From assembly GCF_015665295.1 (NCBI RefSeq), contig NZ_JADFAJ010000009.1, positions 1 to 64,000 on the forward strand: a stretch of 64,000 nt of DNA, written 5' to 3'. Source of the DNA: Maricaulis sp. Lineage in GTDB: Bacteria; Pseudomonadota; Alphaproteobacteria; Caulobacterales; Maricaulaceae. This document shows, piece after piece, positions 1-9,012 of this stretch. The stretch's first letter is position 1. Every line of letters begins with the position of its first letter. The position numbers were made by a program, and so were the translations under genes. The notes beneath the pieces were generated by a model. It ran no database searches. It was not told the origin of the DNA and was given only the letters and a program-made list of their open reading frames with translations.

Positions 1-2
1 TC

Positions 3-671
3 CAGAAGGATGTTCCACCGGAACTGGCCTCCCAGATCAAGGACTTCGCGCGTCAGGAAGCCTTCCATACCCGTGAACACAACGCCTTCAACCAGCGCGT
101 CATCGAGGACGGCTATGATGTCAGCCACGCCCTCAAGACGGTCGAGGAAAGCCTGGCCCTGGCCCGCCAAGGCCATCCTGTCGCACAGCTGAGCATTACG
201 GTCTCGCTTGAGCACTTCACCGCCATCTTTGCCCATCTCGCCTTGAAGGATGCGACGCTCTACGCCGAGACAGATCGCGAATCGCAACGCATGTGGCTGT
301 GGCACGCGATCGAGGAGATTGAGCACAAGAGTGTCGCGTTCGACACCTATGCCCATGTCATGCGCGAGGTGAAGCCGATCAAACGCTGGGGAATTCGCTG
401 TGCGGTCTTTGCCCGGGTGTCGCGCGATTTCATTTTCAAGCGCTGGCGCGAGAGCCTTGCCCTTCTGGCCCAGGACGGGATCACGGGACTTCGCGCCCGC
501 GCCGGTCTTGCCTGGTATCTGTGGGGGCGTCCGGGGATATTGCGCCGTGTCCTGCCGGCCTGGCTGGCCTATTTCCAGCCCGGCTTTCACCCCTGGCAGG
601 TCGATGACCGCAACCTGATCGCCGACACCGAAGCGCGCCTCGACCTCGCCGAGCCGGTCGCTGCCGAATAG
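3..671 (+). CDS. PF10118-type metal-dependent hydrolase-like protein (5' truncated)
   Basis: The window opens inside this gene, so the N-terminus is missing; the reading frame is open from base 3 to a TAG at 669-671. About 222 residues remain. The visible part is mostly helical and carries spaced acidic/His motifs: RQEAFHTREHNAFN near the start and HAIEEIEHKSVAFDTY in the middle. This pattern resembles the di-metal, ferritin-like helical bundle proteins annotated as 'predicted metal-dependent hydrolase' (PF10118). The substrate is unknown for the family. A strong terminator follows within 30 bases, so this is the last gene of its unit. Family assignment is by motif recognition and is fairly secure; function is not. 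Confidence 0.7.
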   Translation, partial: QKDVPPELASQIKDFARQEAFHTREHNAFNQRVIEDGYDVSHALKTVEESLALARQGHPVAQLSITVSLEHFTAIFAHLALKDATLYAETDRESQRMWLWHAIEEIEHKSVAFDTYAHVMREVKPIKRWGIRCAVFARVSRDFIFKRWRESLALLAQDGITGLRARAGLAWYLWGRPGILRRVLPAWLAYFQPGFHPWQVDDRNLIADTEARLDLAEPVAAE

Positions 672-698
672 GCACACCGCTATCCCGAGCCAAAACGC

Positions 699-730
699 AA
701 ACGGCCGCCCCGAAGGGCGGCCGTTTTGTT
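699..730 (+). terminator. Rho-independent terminator after the PF10118 gene
   Basis: A 12-bp perfect stem (aaacggccgccc at 699-710 with gggcggccgttt at 715-726) closed by a cgaa tetraloop and followed by TTTTGTTT. It lies about 28 bases after the stop of the upstream gene. The A-run on its left side means it could also stop leftward transcription coming from tRNA-Asp. Confidence 0.9.
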
Positions 731-752
731 TGCGCAATTTCCGCTGGGGAAA

Positions 753-829
<77 letters not shown>

Positions 830-938
830 ATGAGGCGTCTCGCCGAAGCGAGGTGCGTTGTTTATGGGCAGAGCGCGGTGCGGTCAAGCGGGTTTCAGCA
901 CGCTTTGCTGACCGAATGCAGCGCCCTGCCCGGCCCGG

Positions 939-2225
939 TCAGAAATGCCGCCGGGCCCAGCCTGCAGTAACCCGCAGCATTGTGCGGATCAGGTGTTCCA
1001 GATCCTCGGCACTGATCACATAGGGCGGCATGAGATAGATGATATTGTTGAAGGGGCGGACCCAGATCCCCGCCTCGACGAAGGCTGCCTTCAGGATGTC
1101 CAGCTCGGGCAGGCTTTGCATCTCGATGACGCCAATGGCGCCCTGCCAGCGCACATCGACCACGCCGGGCAGTACACGCGCCTCCGGCAACAGGGCGGCA
1201 AACATGGATTCGATTGCATGCACCTGGGCCAGACGGGGTTCCCGTTCGAACAGGTCGAGCGAGGCATTGGCGGCGGCACAGGCAGCCGGATTGCCCATAT
1301 AGGTCGGTCCGTGCATCAGCGCCTTGCCGGCGTCCTCGTCCCAGAATGTCTCGAACAGGCGGGTGGAGGTGATCGTTGCTGCCAGCGGCAGGGTCCCGCC
1401 GGTCAGCGCCTTGGACACGGTCATCATGTCAGGCGAGACCCCGGCCTTGTCGGCGGCAAACATTGTCCCGAGACGGCCGAAGCCGGTCATGATCTCATCA
1501 AAGATTAAAGGCAGCCCGTGGCGGTCACACAGGTCACGCAGGGCCTGCAAGGTAGTGGCGTCGTGAAAACGCATGCCGCCGGCGCCCTGTACCAGGGGTT
1601 CGACAATCACACCGGCGAGCCTGTCAGCCTGTTCCGCCATGACGACGGACAGGCTGTCGAGTCGCTCGGCATCGGTGGGCAGGTCAGCAATCACCTGGCG
1701 GGCGATCGCGCCGGCGAACAGGTGGTGCATGCCCTCTTCGGGATCACAGACTGACATGGTGGCCAGTGTGTCGCCATGATAGCCGCCACGAAAGGCGAGG
1801 AATTTCGTGCGTCCGCGCTGACCGCGATTGATGAAGGACTGAACGGCGATCTTCATCGCGATCTCGACCGAGACCGAACCCGATTCGCAAAAGAAGACGT
1901 GGTTCAAATCCCCGGGCGCCAGCGCCGCCAGCCGGCGGGCCAGCCGCTCCGCCGGGTCATGCGTCAGCCCCCCCAGCATGACGTGGGGCACCGCATCGAG
2001 CTGGCGTTTGACGGCGTCGATGATGTGCGGATGGCGATAGCCATGACACACCGTCCACCAGGACGAGACCCCGTCAATCAGGGTCCGTCCATCGGCCAGT
2101 TCCAGCCGCACCCCGTTCGCGCCAATAACCGGAAGCGCCGGCGGTGTCGTTTTCATCTGCGCATAGGGGCGCCAGAGGGCGTGTTCGGCGGGGCTGAAGC
2201 CCCTCTTGTCTGCATCAAGCGTCAT
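939..2225 (-). CDS. bioA: Adenosylmethionine-8-amino-7-oxononanoate aminotransferase
   Basis: Biotin synthesis: converts 8-amino-7-oxononanoate to 7,8-diaminononanoate using S-adenosylmethionine as amino donor, with PLP. At 428 residues it has the usual family length. The class III aminotransferase landmarks are visible: the N-terminal LWRPYAQMK segment typical of BioA, GGYHGDTLATMSV, the FDEIMTGFGRLG motif ahead of the cofactor site, and the PLP-binding lysine in TVSKALTGG. It starts at an ATG and is divergent from bioF-bioD across a 43-base gap, so the three biotin genes probably share a control region. No recognisable BirA or BioR box was found there. Confidence 0.95.
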   Translation of the reverse strand: MTLDADKRGFSPAEHALWRPYAQMKTTPPALPVIGANGVRLELADGRTLIDGVSSWWTVCHGYRHPHIIDAVKRQLDAVPHVMLGGLTHDPAERLARRLAALAPGDLNHVFFCESGSVSVEIAMKIAVQSFINRGQRGRTKFLAFRGGYHGDTLATMSVCDPEEGMHHLFAGAIARQVIADLPTDAERLDSLSVVMAEQADRLAGVIVEPLVQGAGGMRFHDATTLQALRDLCDRHGLPLIFDEIMTGFGRLGTMFAADKAGVSPDMMTVSKALTGGTLPLAATITSTRLFETFWDEDAGKALMHGPTYMGNPAACAAANASLDLFEREPRLAQVHAIESMFAALLPEARVLPGVVDVRWQGAIGVIEMQSLPELDILKAAFVEAGIWVRPFNNIIYLMPPYVISAEDLEHLIRTMLRVTAGWARRHF

Positions 2226-2268
2226 GTGGAGGCTTTAGCAGGCTATAATTCTGTGCGACAGGCTTAGC

Positions 2269-3447
2269 ATGACTTCCGCCGGCACATCCCTGCAGCACTT
2301 CGCCAGTCGCAAGCTGGCCGGGCTAGACCGTCTCAACCTGCGTCGGCATACGCGCGCGACCGAGCCGGTCGGCGGTGCCATCGTCGCGCGCGACGGTCGG
2401 CGGCTCATCAATGCCTGCTCGAATGATTATCTCGGCCTGAGCCAGGATGCGACGGTCATCGCCGCGGCCGCCGCCGCGACCCGCCAGTATGGTGCCGGAG
2501 CCGGCGCCTCGCGGCTGGTGACCGGTGGCCACCCTTTCTTGTTTGAACTGGAACGACGACTGGCAGCCTTCAAGGGGACTGAGGATTGCCTCTTGTTCGG
2601 GTCCGGCTATCTCGCCAATCTCGCCATAACACCGGCCCTCCTCGGGGCCGGCGATCTGGTCCTCGTCGATGCTCTGGCGCATGCCTGTCTTCATGCCGGG
2701 GCTCGCCTGTCGGGGGCCCGGGTTGAGACCTTTGGGCATAACGACATGGCGGATCTCGACACCCGGCTGACCGCGCTTCGCGGCGCGCATCGCCATGCAA
2801 TGATCCTTACCGATGGGGTCTTCTCGATGGATGGCGATCTCGCCCCCCTGCCCGCGCTTCTCGCGCTGGCCGATGCCCATGACGCCTGGACGCTGGTGGA
2901 TGATGCCCATGGCATCGGCGTGATCGGTGACGGCCATGGCACGACGCATTGCTTCAGCCCTCCGGCCATCCCGCCGCTCCAGATGGGGACCCTCTCGAAA
3001 GCGTTGGGGAGTTATGGCGGTTACCTGTGTGCTTCCCGGGCTGTCTGCGATCTGTTGCGCTCCCGCGCCAGACCGCTGGTCTTCACAACGGCACTGCCAC
3101 CGTCCTGCGCCGCGGCGGCGCTTGCTTCGCTCGACCGGATAGAGTGCGACGCAGCCCTGCGCGAGCGCCCCATGGCCCTGGCCCGCCGCTTCTGCCGCCA
3201 TCTCGGCCTGGCCGAACCGAGTTCACCGATTGTCCCGGTGCTGATGGGCAGCGAGCAGGCCGCCCTTTCGGCATCCGCCGAACTTGAAGCCGCGGGTTTC
3301 CTCGTGACAGCCATCCGGCCTCCGACCGTGCCGCGTGGCACCTCGCGCCTGCGTATCACCTTCAATGCGGCCCATGACGAGGCCGATATCGACCGGCTCG
3401 CACAAGCCCTTGCCGATATCCTGCAAACAACCCAAGCTGCCGAGTAA
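2269..3447 (+). CDS. bioF: 8-amino-7-oxononanoate synthase
   Basis: Condenses pimeloyl-ACP (or CoA) with L-alanine to give 8-amino-7-oxononanoate, the first committed ring step of biotin synthesis. The 392-residue protein shows alpha-oxoamine synthase features: NDYLGLS near the N-terminus, YGAGAGASRLVTGG, VDDAHGIGVIG and the PLP lysine in TLSKALGSYGG. The stop overlaps the start of bioD by one base (TAATG), which points to translational coupling. A TATAAT-like hexamer lies at 2244-2249 in the gap to bioA and may belong to its promoter. Confidence 0.95.
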   Translation: MTSAGTSLQHFASRKLAGLDRLNLRRHTRATEPVGGAIVARDGRRLINACSNDYLGLSQDATVIAAAAAATRQYGAGAGASRLVTGGHPFLFELERRLAAFKGTEDCLLFGSGYLANLAITPALLGAGDLVLVDALAHACLHAGARLSGARVETFGHNDMADLDTRLTALRGAHRHAMILTDGVFSMDGDLAPLPALLALADAHDAWTLVDDAHGIGVIGDGHGTTHCFSPPAIPPLQMGTLSKALGSYGGYLCASRAVCDLLRSRARPLVFTTALPPSCAAAALASLDRIECDAALRERPMALARRFCRHLGLAEPSSPIVPVLMGSEQAALSASAELEAAGFLVTAIRPPTVPRGTSRLRITFNAAHDEADIDRLAQALADILQTTQAAE

Positions 3448-4112
3448 TGCGACCACTCTTCTTCACCGGCACCGGCACCGATATTGGCAAGACCCATGTC
3501 TTGTGCGCCCTCATCCGTTCCTGGCGGGATCAGGGCCGCGCCCTGCGTGTCCTCAAGCCGGTCATTTCCGGCTTTGACCCATCCGCTCTCAACGAGACCG
3601 ACACGATCCGGCTGATGCGCGCCAATGGCGATGCGCTGACCGGCGAAGGCGTCCAGGCGGTGTCGCCCTGGCGCTTCAGGGCCCCGGTCTCGCCGGACCA
3701 GGCCGCCCGCAAGGAACGGCGAGAACTCGTCATGGACCAGATCGTAACCTGGTGTCTCGACCACATCTCCCGCGACATGCCGACCGTGATCGAGGGTGCG
3801 GGAGGGGTGATGTCACCGATTGCGACTGACGGGCTCAATCTCGACCTGATTCGCGAACTCGATGCCCATCCTGTGCTGGTCGCCGGCAGTTATCTCGGAA
3901 CGATTACGCATACGCTGACGGCTTTGCGCGTTCTGGATGGCCGATGCACGGTCATTGTCAACTACCACCCGGTCAGCGAGACGCCCGTGGCGGAAACGGC
4001 GCGCAGCATTGCCCGCTTCGCGCCGCGCGCCGATGTCCGGATTTTCGACCCGGCAAACCCGGCGCCGCTGCTGGACCTCTTTGAACGCGCGAGCGAGACC
4101 CTGCTCGACTAG
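3447..4112 (+). CDS. bioD: Dethiobiotin synthetase
   Basis: ATP-dependent carboxylation and ring closure of 7,8-diaminononanoate to dethiobiotin. The 221-residue protein has the N-terminal P-loop GTGTDIGKTH, the catalytic EGAGGVMSPI stretch and a downstream NYHP segment expected in BioD. It is coupled to bioF by a one-base stop/start overlap. The last step, BioB, is not encoded in this window, nor are BioC or BioH, so the biotin genes are split across the chromosome. Confidence 0.94.
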   Translation: MRPLFFTGTGTDIGKTHVLCALIRSWRDQGRALRVLKPVISGFDPSALNETDTIRLMRANGDALTGEGVQAVSPWRFRAPVSPDQAARKERRELVMDQIVTWCLDHISRDMPTVIEGAGGVMSPIATDGLNLDLIRELDAHPVLVAGSYLGTITHTLTALRVLDGRCTVIVNYHPVSETPVAETARSIARFAPRADVRIFDPANPAPLLDLFERASETLLD

Positions 4113-4131
4113 GGTCGGCATTGGAGGGATA

Positions 4132-4207
4132 TGGTGGGCGGTGAGGGGCTCGAACCCCCGACCCTCTCGGTGTAAACGAGATGCTCTCCCAGCTGAGCTA
4201 ACCGCCC
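4132..4207 (-). tRNA. tRNA-Val (TAC)
   Basis: On the minus strand the acceptor GGGCGGT pairs with ACCGCCC, the D-arm contains AGCTCAGCTGGGAGAGC, and the anticodon loop TTTACAC (anticodon TAC) sits in stem TCTCG/CGAGA. The T-arm GGTTCGAGCCC is intact and CCA is encoded at 4132-4134. Length is 76 nt. It lies convergent to the end of bioD. Confidence 0.95.
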
Positions 4208-4277
4208 GGATACCGGTGCCCGATGACGGGCAAGGAGGCGCTTGTAATGCCTTCGCGGCAGTCAGCGCAAGCCCGCC

Positions 4278-4961
4278 TCAACGATGCGCTGCAGCATCCC
4301 GGATGAACGCGCCGACAATCATCTCGATCTGGGTCATCGCTGTCGCGACCGGATCGTCATAGCGCGCATTGGGCAGAACGATGAGCACGATCCCGTGCAC
4401 AGCGGCCCAGATCGCCCGCGCAGCCGTCTCGCGCGCGGCCGGTTCGGCAAAACCGGGTGCCGGCTCCAGAACATCGGTGATGATATGGAAGAGCTGGTCC
4501 TCGTGCTGCGTGTAATAGCGCGGCGCTTCGCCTGTATTGCGACGATTGAAGGTCAGCAGCGCCCGCCAGCGCGCATCATTGTTGATGATGAAATCGATAT
4601 AGGCGCGGGCCAGCACCATAAGGCGCCCGTGCACATCTGCAGCATCCAGACCGGCCGCCGCGAGAGCGTCATGGTGATGCAGTGCCACATCGCGATAGGT
4701 CAGGACATTGAGCTCTCGAATGAGGTCATCAATATCGCCGAACAGCTTGTAGATCGACCCGACACTCAGACCGGCGCGCGCCGCGATCGTGCGTGCTTTC
4801 ATGCCCTTGAGGCCCTGCTCGGCCAGCAACGCACCTGCCGCAACAAGCGCCTCATTGCGCGCCTCCGGAGCCAGCGCCGGGCGACCGCGTGGCCGGGTCT
4901 GATCGTGAATGTCTGTCATGCGACCCTGATACTCCGGACCGGGCAGCCGAACAACGTTCAT
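4278..4961 (-). CDS. TetR/AcrR-family transcriptional regulator with WHG-type C-terminal domain
   Basis: A 227-residue predicted repressor. The N-terminal helix-turn-helix spans about residues 30-75 (ALLAEQGLKGMKARTIAARAG, then LSVGSIYKLFGDIDDL). The C-terminal ligand domain contains AIWAAVHGIVLIVL, the signature of the WHG group of TetR proteins (PF13305). The ligand and targets are unknown. An ATG at 4919 (residue 15) is an alternative start with a short AGGG ribosome site; the 4961 start has GGAAG. A 27-base region with an inverted repeat lies just upstream (4970-4997) and could be its own operator. It follows pheA on the same strand, but no functional link to phenylalanine synthesis can be shown. 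Confidence 0.85.
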   Translation of the reverse strand: MNVVRLPGPEYQGRMTDIHDQTRPRGRPALAPEARNEALVAAGALLAEQGLKGMKARTIAARAGLSVGSIYKLFGDIDDLIRELNVLTYRDVALHHHDALAAAGLDAADVHGRLMVLARAYIDFIINNDARWRALLTFNRRNTGEAPRYYTQHEDQLFHIITDVLEPAPGFAEPAARETAARAIWAAVHGIVLIVLPNARYDDPVATAMTQIEMIVGAFIRDAAAHR

Positions 4962-4969
4962 TTTCTCGC

Positions 4970-4997
4970 TTCCGGCCCTGCTGGCGGGTGGCCGGAA
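4970..4997. repeat. Inverted repeat between pheA and the tetR gene
   Basis: Perfect 8-base arms TTCCGGCC (4970-4977) and GGCCGGAA (4990-4997) are separated by 12 bases. No T-run follows in the direction of pheA, so it is a poor intrinsic terminator. Its place immediately before the TetR gene makes an autoregulatory operator an alternative reading. Confidence 0.5.
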
Positions 4998-5026
4998 AGG
5001 CGTTCACCCTTCGGCTGCTCCGCGCC

Positions 5027-6181
5027 TCACTCGGCGACGGAAACCTTGTCGATCGCGTCCATCGCATAGCAACCCAGCAGCTTGATCTCCCGCGTGTGCT
5101 CCTCAAGCACAGCCATGGAATCCTTGATCTTCCGGTCTTCCAAATGCCCCTCGACATCCATGATGAACATCTCTTCCCAGGGATTGCCGGCAATCGGGCG
5201 GGATTCGAGCTTCACCAGATTGACACCATTGTCGCGGAAGCCCAGCAGCGCATCGACCAGCGAGCCCGGCGTGTCGCGCGTGGTGAACATCAGCGAGGTC
5301 TTGCACTCCACTTCACGGGTCGGGAGCTTGGACGCGCGACCGATCACGATGAAACGGGTGATGTTCTGCTCATGGTCACCGACATTGCGCTCCAGGATAT
5401 CCATGCCGAACAGGCGCGCCGCGTCTTCGCCGGCGACCGCGACAGCGGTGTCGTCATCCTCAAGCAGGCGCTCGAGCGCGCGCGTTGTGGACGCCGCCAT
5501 ATGCGTTTCCAGCTCGGGATGGGAGGCGATATAGCGGCGGCATTGCGCCAGCGCCTGGGGATGTCCGAAAACCCGCCGGATGCGCCCCTGCCCGCTCGCC
5601 CGACCCACAAGGCAGTGATCCACCCGCAACAGGAATTCCCCGATGATCTGGGTGTGGGAGTTGATCAGGATGTCATAGACCTCGTTGATCGAACCGGTCG
5701 TGGTGTTCTCGATCGGGATCACGCCGTAATCCACTTCGGCATTCTCGACGGCCCGGAAGATCGACACAAAGTCGCGCTTGGGTGACGGGATGACGGTCGC
5801 ATTGTTGCGCTGGAAGACCTTCTGGGCCGCGATATGACTGTAACTGCCCGGCCCGCCGAGATAGGCGACGCTGGCCTCGTTGAGCTCGTCATTGCGCATG
5901 GAATCAAAATTCTCGCGCTGGCGCCGGATCGAGCTTTCGAACAGGGCATGGAAGACGGTCTCGACGAGTTCGCTGGACAGCCCTTTCTCGGAGCCCTGCT
6001 GCACTGCGGCGCGAAGGACCTCGCGCTCACGCTCGCGGTCCCTGACGGGACTTCCGGTCCTGACCTTGGCCTTGAGGATTTCCTCGACCAGATCCGAGCG
6101 CCGGGCAATGGCTGCGATCAATTGCTGGTCGATCTCGCTGATGGCGCTGCGGATCTCGTCCCGCGTCATTTCCGTTGTCAT
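5027..6181 (-). CDS. pheA: Bifunctional chorismate mutase / prephenate dehydratase (P-protein)
   Basis: Phenylalanine synthesis: rearranges chorismate to prephenate and dehydrates it to phenylpyruvate. About 384 residues from the ATG at 6181. Three parts are visible: an AroQ-type mutase helical region (about residues 1-85, with REREREVL), the dehydratase domain beginning AYLGGPGSYSHIAA and including the catalytic NITRFIVIG motif, and a C-terminal ACT domain with the phenylalanine-binding ESRP motif in KLESRPIAGNPWEEMF. The start was chosen because AGAGGG sits nine bases before the 6181 ATG; an ATG at 6190 and a TTG at 6202 are also in frame. Upstream lies a leader peptide and intrinsic terminator arranged as an attenuator. 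Confidence 0.93.
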   Translation of the reverse strand: MTTEMTRDEIRSAISEIDQQLIAAIARRSDLVEEILKAKVRTGSPVRDREREREVLRAAVQQGSEKGLSSELVETVFHALFESSIRRQRENFDSMRNDELNEASVAYLGGPGSYSHIAAQKVFQRNNATVIPSPKRDFVSIFRAVENAEVDYGVIPIENTTTGSINEVYDILINSHTQIIGEFLLRVDHCLVGRASGQGRIRRVFGHPQALAQCRRYIASHPELETHMAASTTRALERLLEDDDTAVAVAGEDAARLFGMDILERNVGDHEQNITRFIVIGRASKLPTREVECKTSLMFTTRDTPGSLVDALLGFRDNGVNLVKLESRPIAGNPWEEMFIMDVEGHLEDRKIKDSMAVLEEHTREIKLLGCYAMDAIDKVSVAE

Positions 6182-6200
6182 GCTCGTCATCCCTCTGGGC

Positions 6201-6233
6201 AAAAGAAAAGGGCCTCCCCGTGGGGGAGGCCCT
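6201..6233 (-). terminator. Attenuator terminator in the pheA leader
   Basis: Read leftward, an 11-bp perfect stem (AGGGCCTCCCC with GGGGAGGCCCT, loop CAC) is followed by TTTTCTTTT. It ends only about 10 bases before the pheA ribosome site. An intrinsic terminator so close in front of a gene, rather than after one, marks it as regulatory. Confidence 0.85.
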
Positions 6234-6257
6234 GGTCACACTGCGCTGTCGCACATG

Positions 6258-6329
6258 CTAGCCGGCCACCGCCCCCATAAGGGTCGCGTTGGTAAAATAG
6301 GCTGCAAAGGCGTGGGCCGCGTTGTTCAT
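6258..6329 (-). CDS. Phenylalanine leader peptide (pheL-like), 23 codons
   Basis: A short open frame starts at the ATG 6329-6327 and stops at TAG 6260-6258. The peptide begins MNNAAHAFAAYFT and contains Phe, Tyr and Phe within five residues (TTT at codon 8, TAT at 11, TTT at 12). A segment covering codons 4-7 (6309-6318) can pair with codons 19-23 (6264-6277), and the latter can instead pair with the left arm of the terminator. Stalling at the Phe codons would free the antiterminator. No Shine-Dalgarno is present, but the predicted transcription start coincides with the ATG, so the leader may be translated from a leaderless mRNA. Enrichment in Phe is modest (2 of 23). Confidence 0.6.
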   Translation of the reverse strand: MNNAAHAFAAYFTNATLMGAVAG

Positions 6330-6335
6330 GGGACG

Positions 6336-6364
6336 ACAGTGGCTGCAGGTGCGTGCACGGTCAA
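6336..6364 (-). promoter_or_regulatory. Predicted promoter of the pheA leader
   Basis: A -35 hexamer TTGACC (6364-6359) is separated by 17 bases from CACTGT (6341-6336), a weak -10. Transcription would begin about at the leader ATG at 6329. The -35 match is good; the -10 match is poor, so this is tentative. Confidence 0.4.
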
Positions 6365-6399
6365 TCCGAATTCTGCGCCAAATCCCGCAGTTTCTGCAC

Positions 6400-6429
6400 A
6401 AAAATGGCCGGAGACATCGCCTCCGGCCA
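6400..6429 (-). terminator. Rho-independent terminator after lon
   Basis: Leftward reading gives a 9-bp perfect stem TGGCCGGAG/CTCCGGCCA with a 7-base loop, followed by TTTTT. It sits about 30 bases past the lon stop and upstream of the pheA leader promoter, separating the two units. Confidence 0.88.
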
Positions 6430-6460
6430 AGATTGTTTCAAATGAAACGATTTCAGTCGC

Positions 6461-8866
6461 CTAGTGCGCAATCGGTTGACCGGACGGATCACCGCCCTGC
6501 TGGGCCGCCATCGCGGCCAGCGCTGCCTCGTCGGCCTCGGTCCATTCCACCGGCTCGACCGGCTCGACCAAGGCGCGCATCAGGACCTCGTCCGCGGTTT
6601 CAACCGGGATGATCTCCATCCCTTCTTTGACATTGTCCGGGATCTCGGCGAGATCCTTTTCATTGTCCTTGGGGATGAGGACCGTCTTCACACCGCCGCG
6701 CAGGGCTGCGAGGAGTTTCTCCTTGAGACCACCGATTGGCAGGACACGGCCACGCAGGGTGATCTCGCCAGTCATGGCGATATCCTTGCGCACCGGGATG
6801 CCGGTGAGCACGGAGACGATGGCGGTCATCATGCCGACACCGGCCGACGGACCATCCTTCGGCGTGGCGCCCTCAGGCATGTGGACGTGGATATCGGCAG
6901 CCCGGAAGATGGTCGGCTTGATGCCGAGCGACGGCGCGCGTGACTGCACGAAGGAATTCGCTGCAGAGATCGATTCCTTCATGACATCGCGCAAATTGCC
7001 CGTGACCATCATCTTGCCGCGCCCCGGCATGCGGACGGCTTCAATGGTCAGCAGATCGCCGCCAACCTCGGTCCAGGCCAGACCGGTGACAATGCCGATC
7101 TGGTCGTGATCCTCGGTTTCACCGAAACGATACTTCCGGACACCGGCGAACTCACCGAGATTGTCCGGCGTGATCGTGATCGAGCTGGCCGTACCGCGCT
7201 CGATACGCACCACGGACTTGCGGGCGAGATTGGCAATCTCACGCTCGAGACTACGCACACCCGCTTCACGCGTGTAATAGCGGATAAGGTCACGCAGCCC
7301 CGCCTCGGTCAGCGTCCATTCGCTGTCCGTGAGGGCGTGATTCTTCATCTGCTTTGGAATGAGATGGCGCTTGGCGATCTCGACCTTCTCGTCTTCCGTA
7401 TAGCCGGCAATGCGGATGATCTCCATCCGGTCCAGAAGCGGCTGTGGCAGGTTGAGCGTATTGGCCGTGGTCACGAACATGATATCGGACAGGTCATAAT
7501 CGACCTCCAGATAATGATCGTTGAAATTGGCGTTCTGTTCGGGATCGAGCACTTCAAGCAGGGCCGAGGCCGGGTCGCCGCGATAATCGGCACCGAGCTT
7601 GTCGATCTCGTCGAGCAGGAAGAGCGGGTTGGACGAGTTGACCTTCTTCATCGACTGGATGATGCGGCCCGGCATGGAACCGATATAGGTCCGACGGTGA
7701 CCACGGATCTCGGCCTCGTCACGCACACCACCAAGCGACATGCGCACGAAGTCGCGACCGGTCGCCTTGGCGATCGAACGCCCCAGTGAGGTCTTGCCGA
7801 CGCCGGGCGGCCCGACGAGGCACAGGATCGGGCCCTTGAGCTTCTTGGTACGGGCCTGCACGGCGAGGTGTTCAAGAATGCGTTCCTTGACCTTTTCGAG
7901 GCCATAATGGTCCGTTTCCAGCACGTTTTCAGCACGTTCCAGATCATTCTTCAGACGCTTGCGCTTGCCCCACGGGACCGAGAGGATCCAGTCGAGATAA
8001 TTGCGCACGACGGTCGCCTCGGCCGACATCGGGCTCATATTGCGCAGCTTCTTGAACTCGGCATCGGCCTTGGCGCGGGCTTCCTTGGAAAGCTTGGCCT
8101 CGGACAGTTTTTCCTCGAGTTCGGCCAGCTCCTCGCGACTGTCGTCGGTTTCGCCGAGTTCGCGCTGGATCGCCTTCATCTGCTCGTTGAGATAATATTC
8201 GCGCTGGGTCTTCTCCATCTGGCGCTTCACGCGCGAGCGGATCTTCTTCTCGACCTGCAAAACACCGATCTCGCCTTCCATCATGCCGAGGATGCGCTCG
8301 AGACGGCGCGTGACATCGGGCTCCTCGAGCAGGGACTGCTTTTCCTCGATCTTGACGGCCAGGTGCGCCGCGATGGAATCGGACAGCTTGCCCGGCTCGC
8401 GGATTTGCGACAGCGAGGCCAGGGCCTCCGGCGGAACTTTCTTGTTCAGCTTGACGTAATCGTCGAACTTCGCCGAGACCGTACGCATCAGCGCTTCCAG
8501 CTCGGAGACGTCGCCGGGATCTTCATCGATGGTCGTGCACTCGGCCTCGTAAAAATCGGTACGGTCCGTATAGCCGCCGATTTCGACGCGAACGCCGCCC
8601 TCGACCAGCACCTTGACGGTACCGTCCGGCAGTTTCAGCAATTGCAGGACAGACGCGATCACGCCGGTTGTGTGGATGGCGGACGCGTTCGGCTCGTCAT
8701 CAGACGCGGTGCGCTGGGTGGCCAGCAGGATTTGTTTGTCAGCCTTCATTACCTCTTCCAGCGCCCTGACCGATTTCTCGCGCCCGACAAAGAGCGGCAC
8801 AATCATGTGCGGGAAAACGACGATGTCGCGCAGGGGAAGTAGTGGAAGTGTCTTCGTGGTGGACAT
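6461..8866 (-). CDS. lon: ATP-dependent endopeptidase La (Lon protease)
   Basis: Cytoplasmic AAA+ serine protease that degrades misfolded and specific regulatory proteins. It has 801 residues from the ATG at 8866, chosen because GGAG lies five bases upstream; an in-frame TTG at 8887 is less likely. The N-terminal substrate domain begins [19 protein letters not shown]. The Walker A motif is GPPGVGKTS, Walker B is in [10 protein letters not shown], and the protease domain has the catalytic serine in [11 protein letters not shown] with the lysine downstream near [13 protein letters not shown]. It is the last gene of the leftward tig-clpP-clpX-lon quality-control cluster; a 146-base gap to clpX leaves room for its own promoter. 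Confidence 0.97.
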   Translation of the reverse strand: MSTTKTLPLLPLRDIVVFPHMIVPLFVGREKSVRALEEVMKADKQILLATQRTASDDEPNASAIHTTGVIASVLQLLKLPDGTVKVLVEGGVRVEIGGYTDRTDFYEAECTTIDEDPGDVSELEALMRTVSAKFDDYVKLNKKVPPEALASLSQIREPGKLSDSIAAHLAVKIEEKQSLLEEPDVTRRLERILGMMEGEIGVLQVEKKIRSRVKRQMEKTQREYYLNEQMKAIQRELGETDDSREELAELEEKLSEAKLSKEARAKADAEFKKLRNMSPMSAEATVVRNYLDWILSVPWGKRKRLKNDLERAENVLETDHYGLEKVKERILEHLAVQARTKKLKGPILCLVGPPGVGKTSLGRSIAKATGRDFVRMSLGGVRDEAEIRGHRRTYIGSMPGRIIQSMKKVNSSNPLFLLDEIDKLGADYRGDPASALLEVLDPEQNANFNDHYLEVDYDLSDIMFVTTANTLNLPQPLLDRMEIIRIAGYTEDEKVEIAKRHLIPKQMKNHALTDSEWTLTEAGLRDLIRYYTREAGVRSLEREIANLARKSVVRIERGTASSITITPDNLGEFAGVRKYRFGETEDHDQIGIVTGLAWTEVGGDLLTIEAVRMPGRGKMMVTGNLRDVMKESISAANSFVQSRAPSLGIKPTIFRAADIHVHMPEGATPKDGPSAGVGMMTAIVSVLTGIPVRKDIAMTGEITLRGRVLPIGGLKEKLLAALRGGVKTVLIPKDNEKDLAEIPDNVKEGMEIIPVETADEVLMRALVEPVEPVEWTEADEAALAAMAAQQGGDPSGQPIAH

Positions 8867-9012
8867 GCTTGCTCCATTCGCGCTCAACCGGAGGAGCGCG
8901 TGCAGACCTTGATACAGATCGTGACTCTATTCGGAACGACCGGATGCCAGTGTCTTGCACGGCCTCCGGGGTTCCATCTTACCTCAAGAGGTGGCGATGC
9001 GACCTGAAAAGG

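Noticed and set aside
908-942. Hairpin CTGACCG/CGGTCAG around the bioA stop as a terminator
   Set aside because: A 21-base loop and no T-run make an intrinsic terminator unlikely.
2226-2268. BirA or BioR operator between bioA and bioF
   Set aside because: The 43-base gap contains only a TATAAT-like hexamer; no dyad resembling either operator.
8981-8992. Short palindrome ACCTC-AA-GAGGT upstream of lon
   Set aside because: Five-base arms occur by chance in GC-rich DNA, and no promoter elements align with it.
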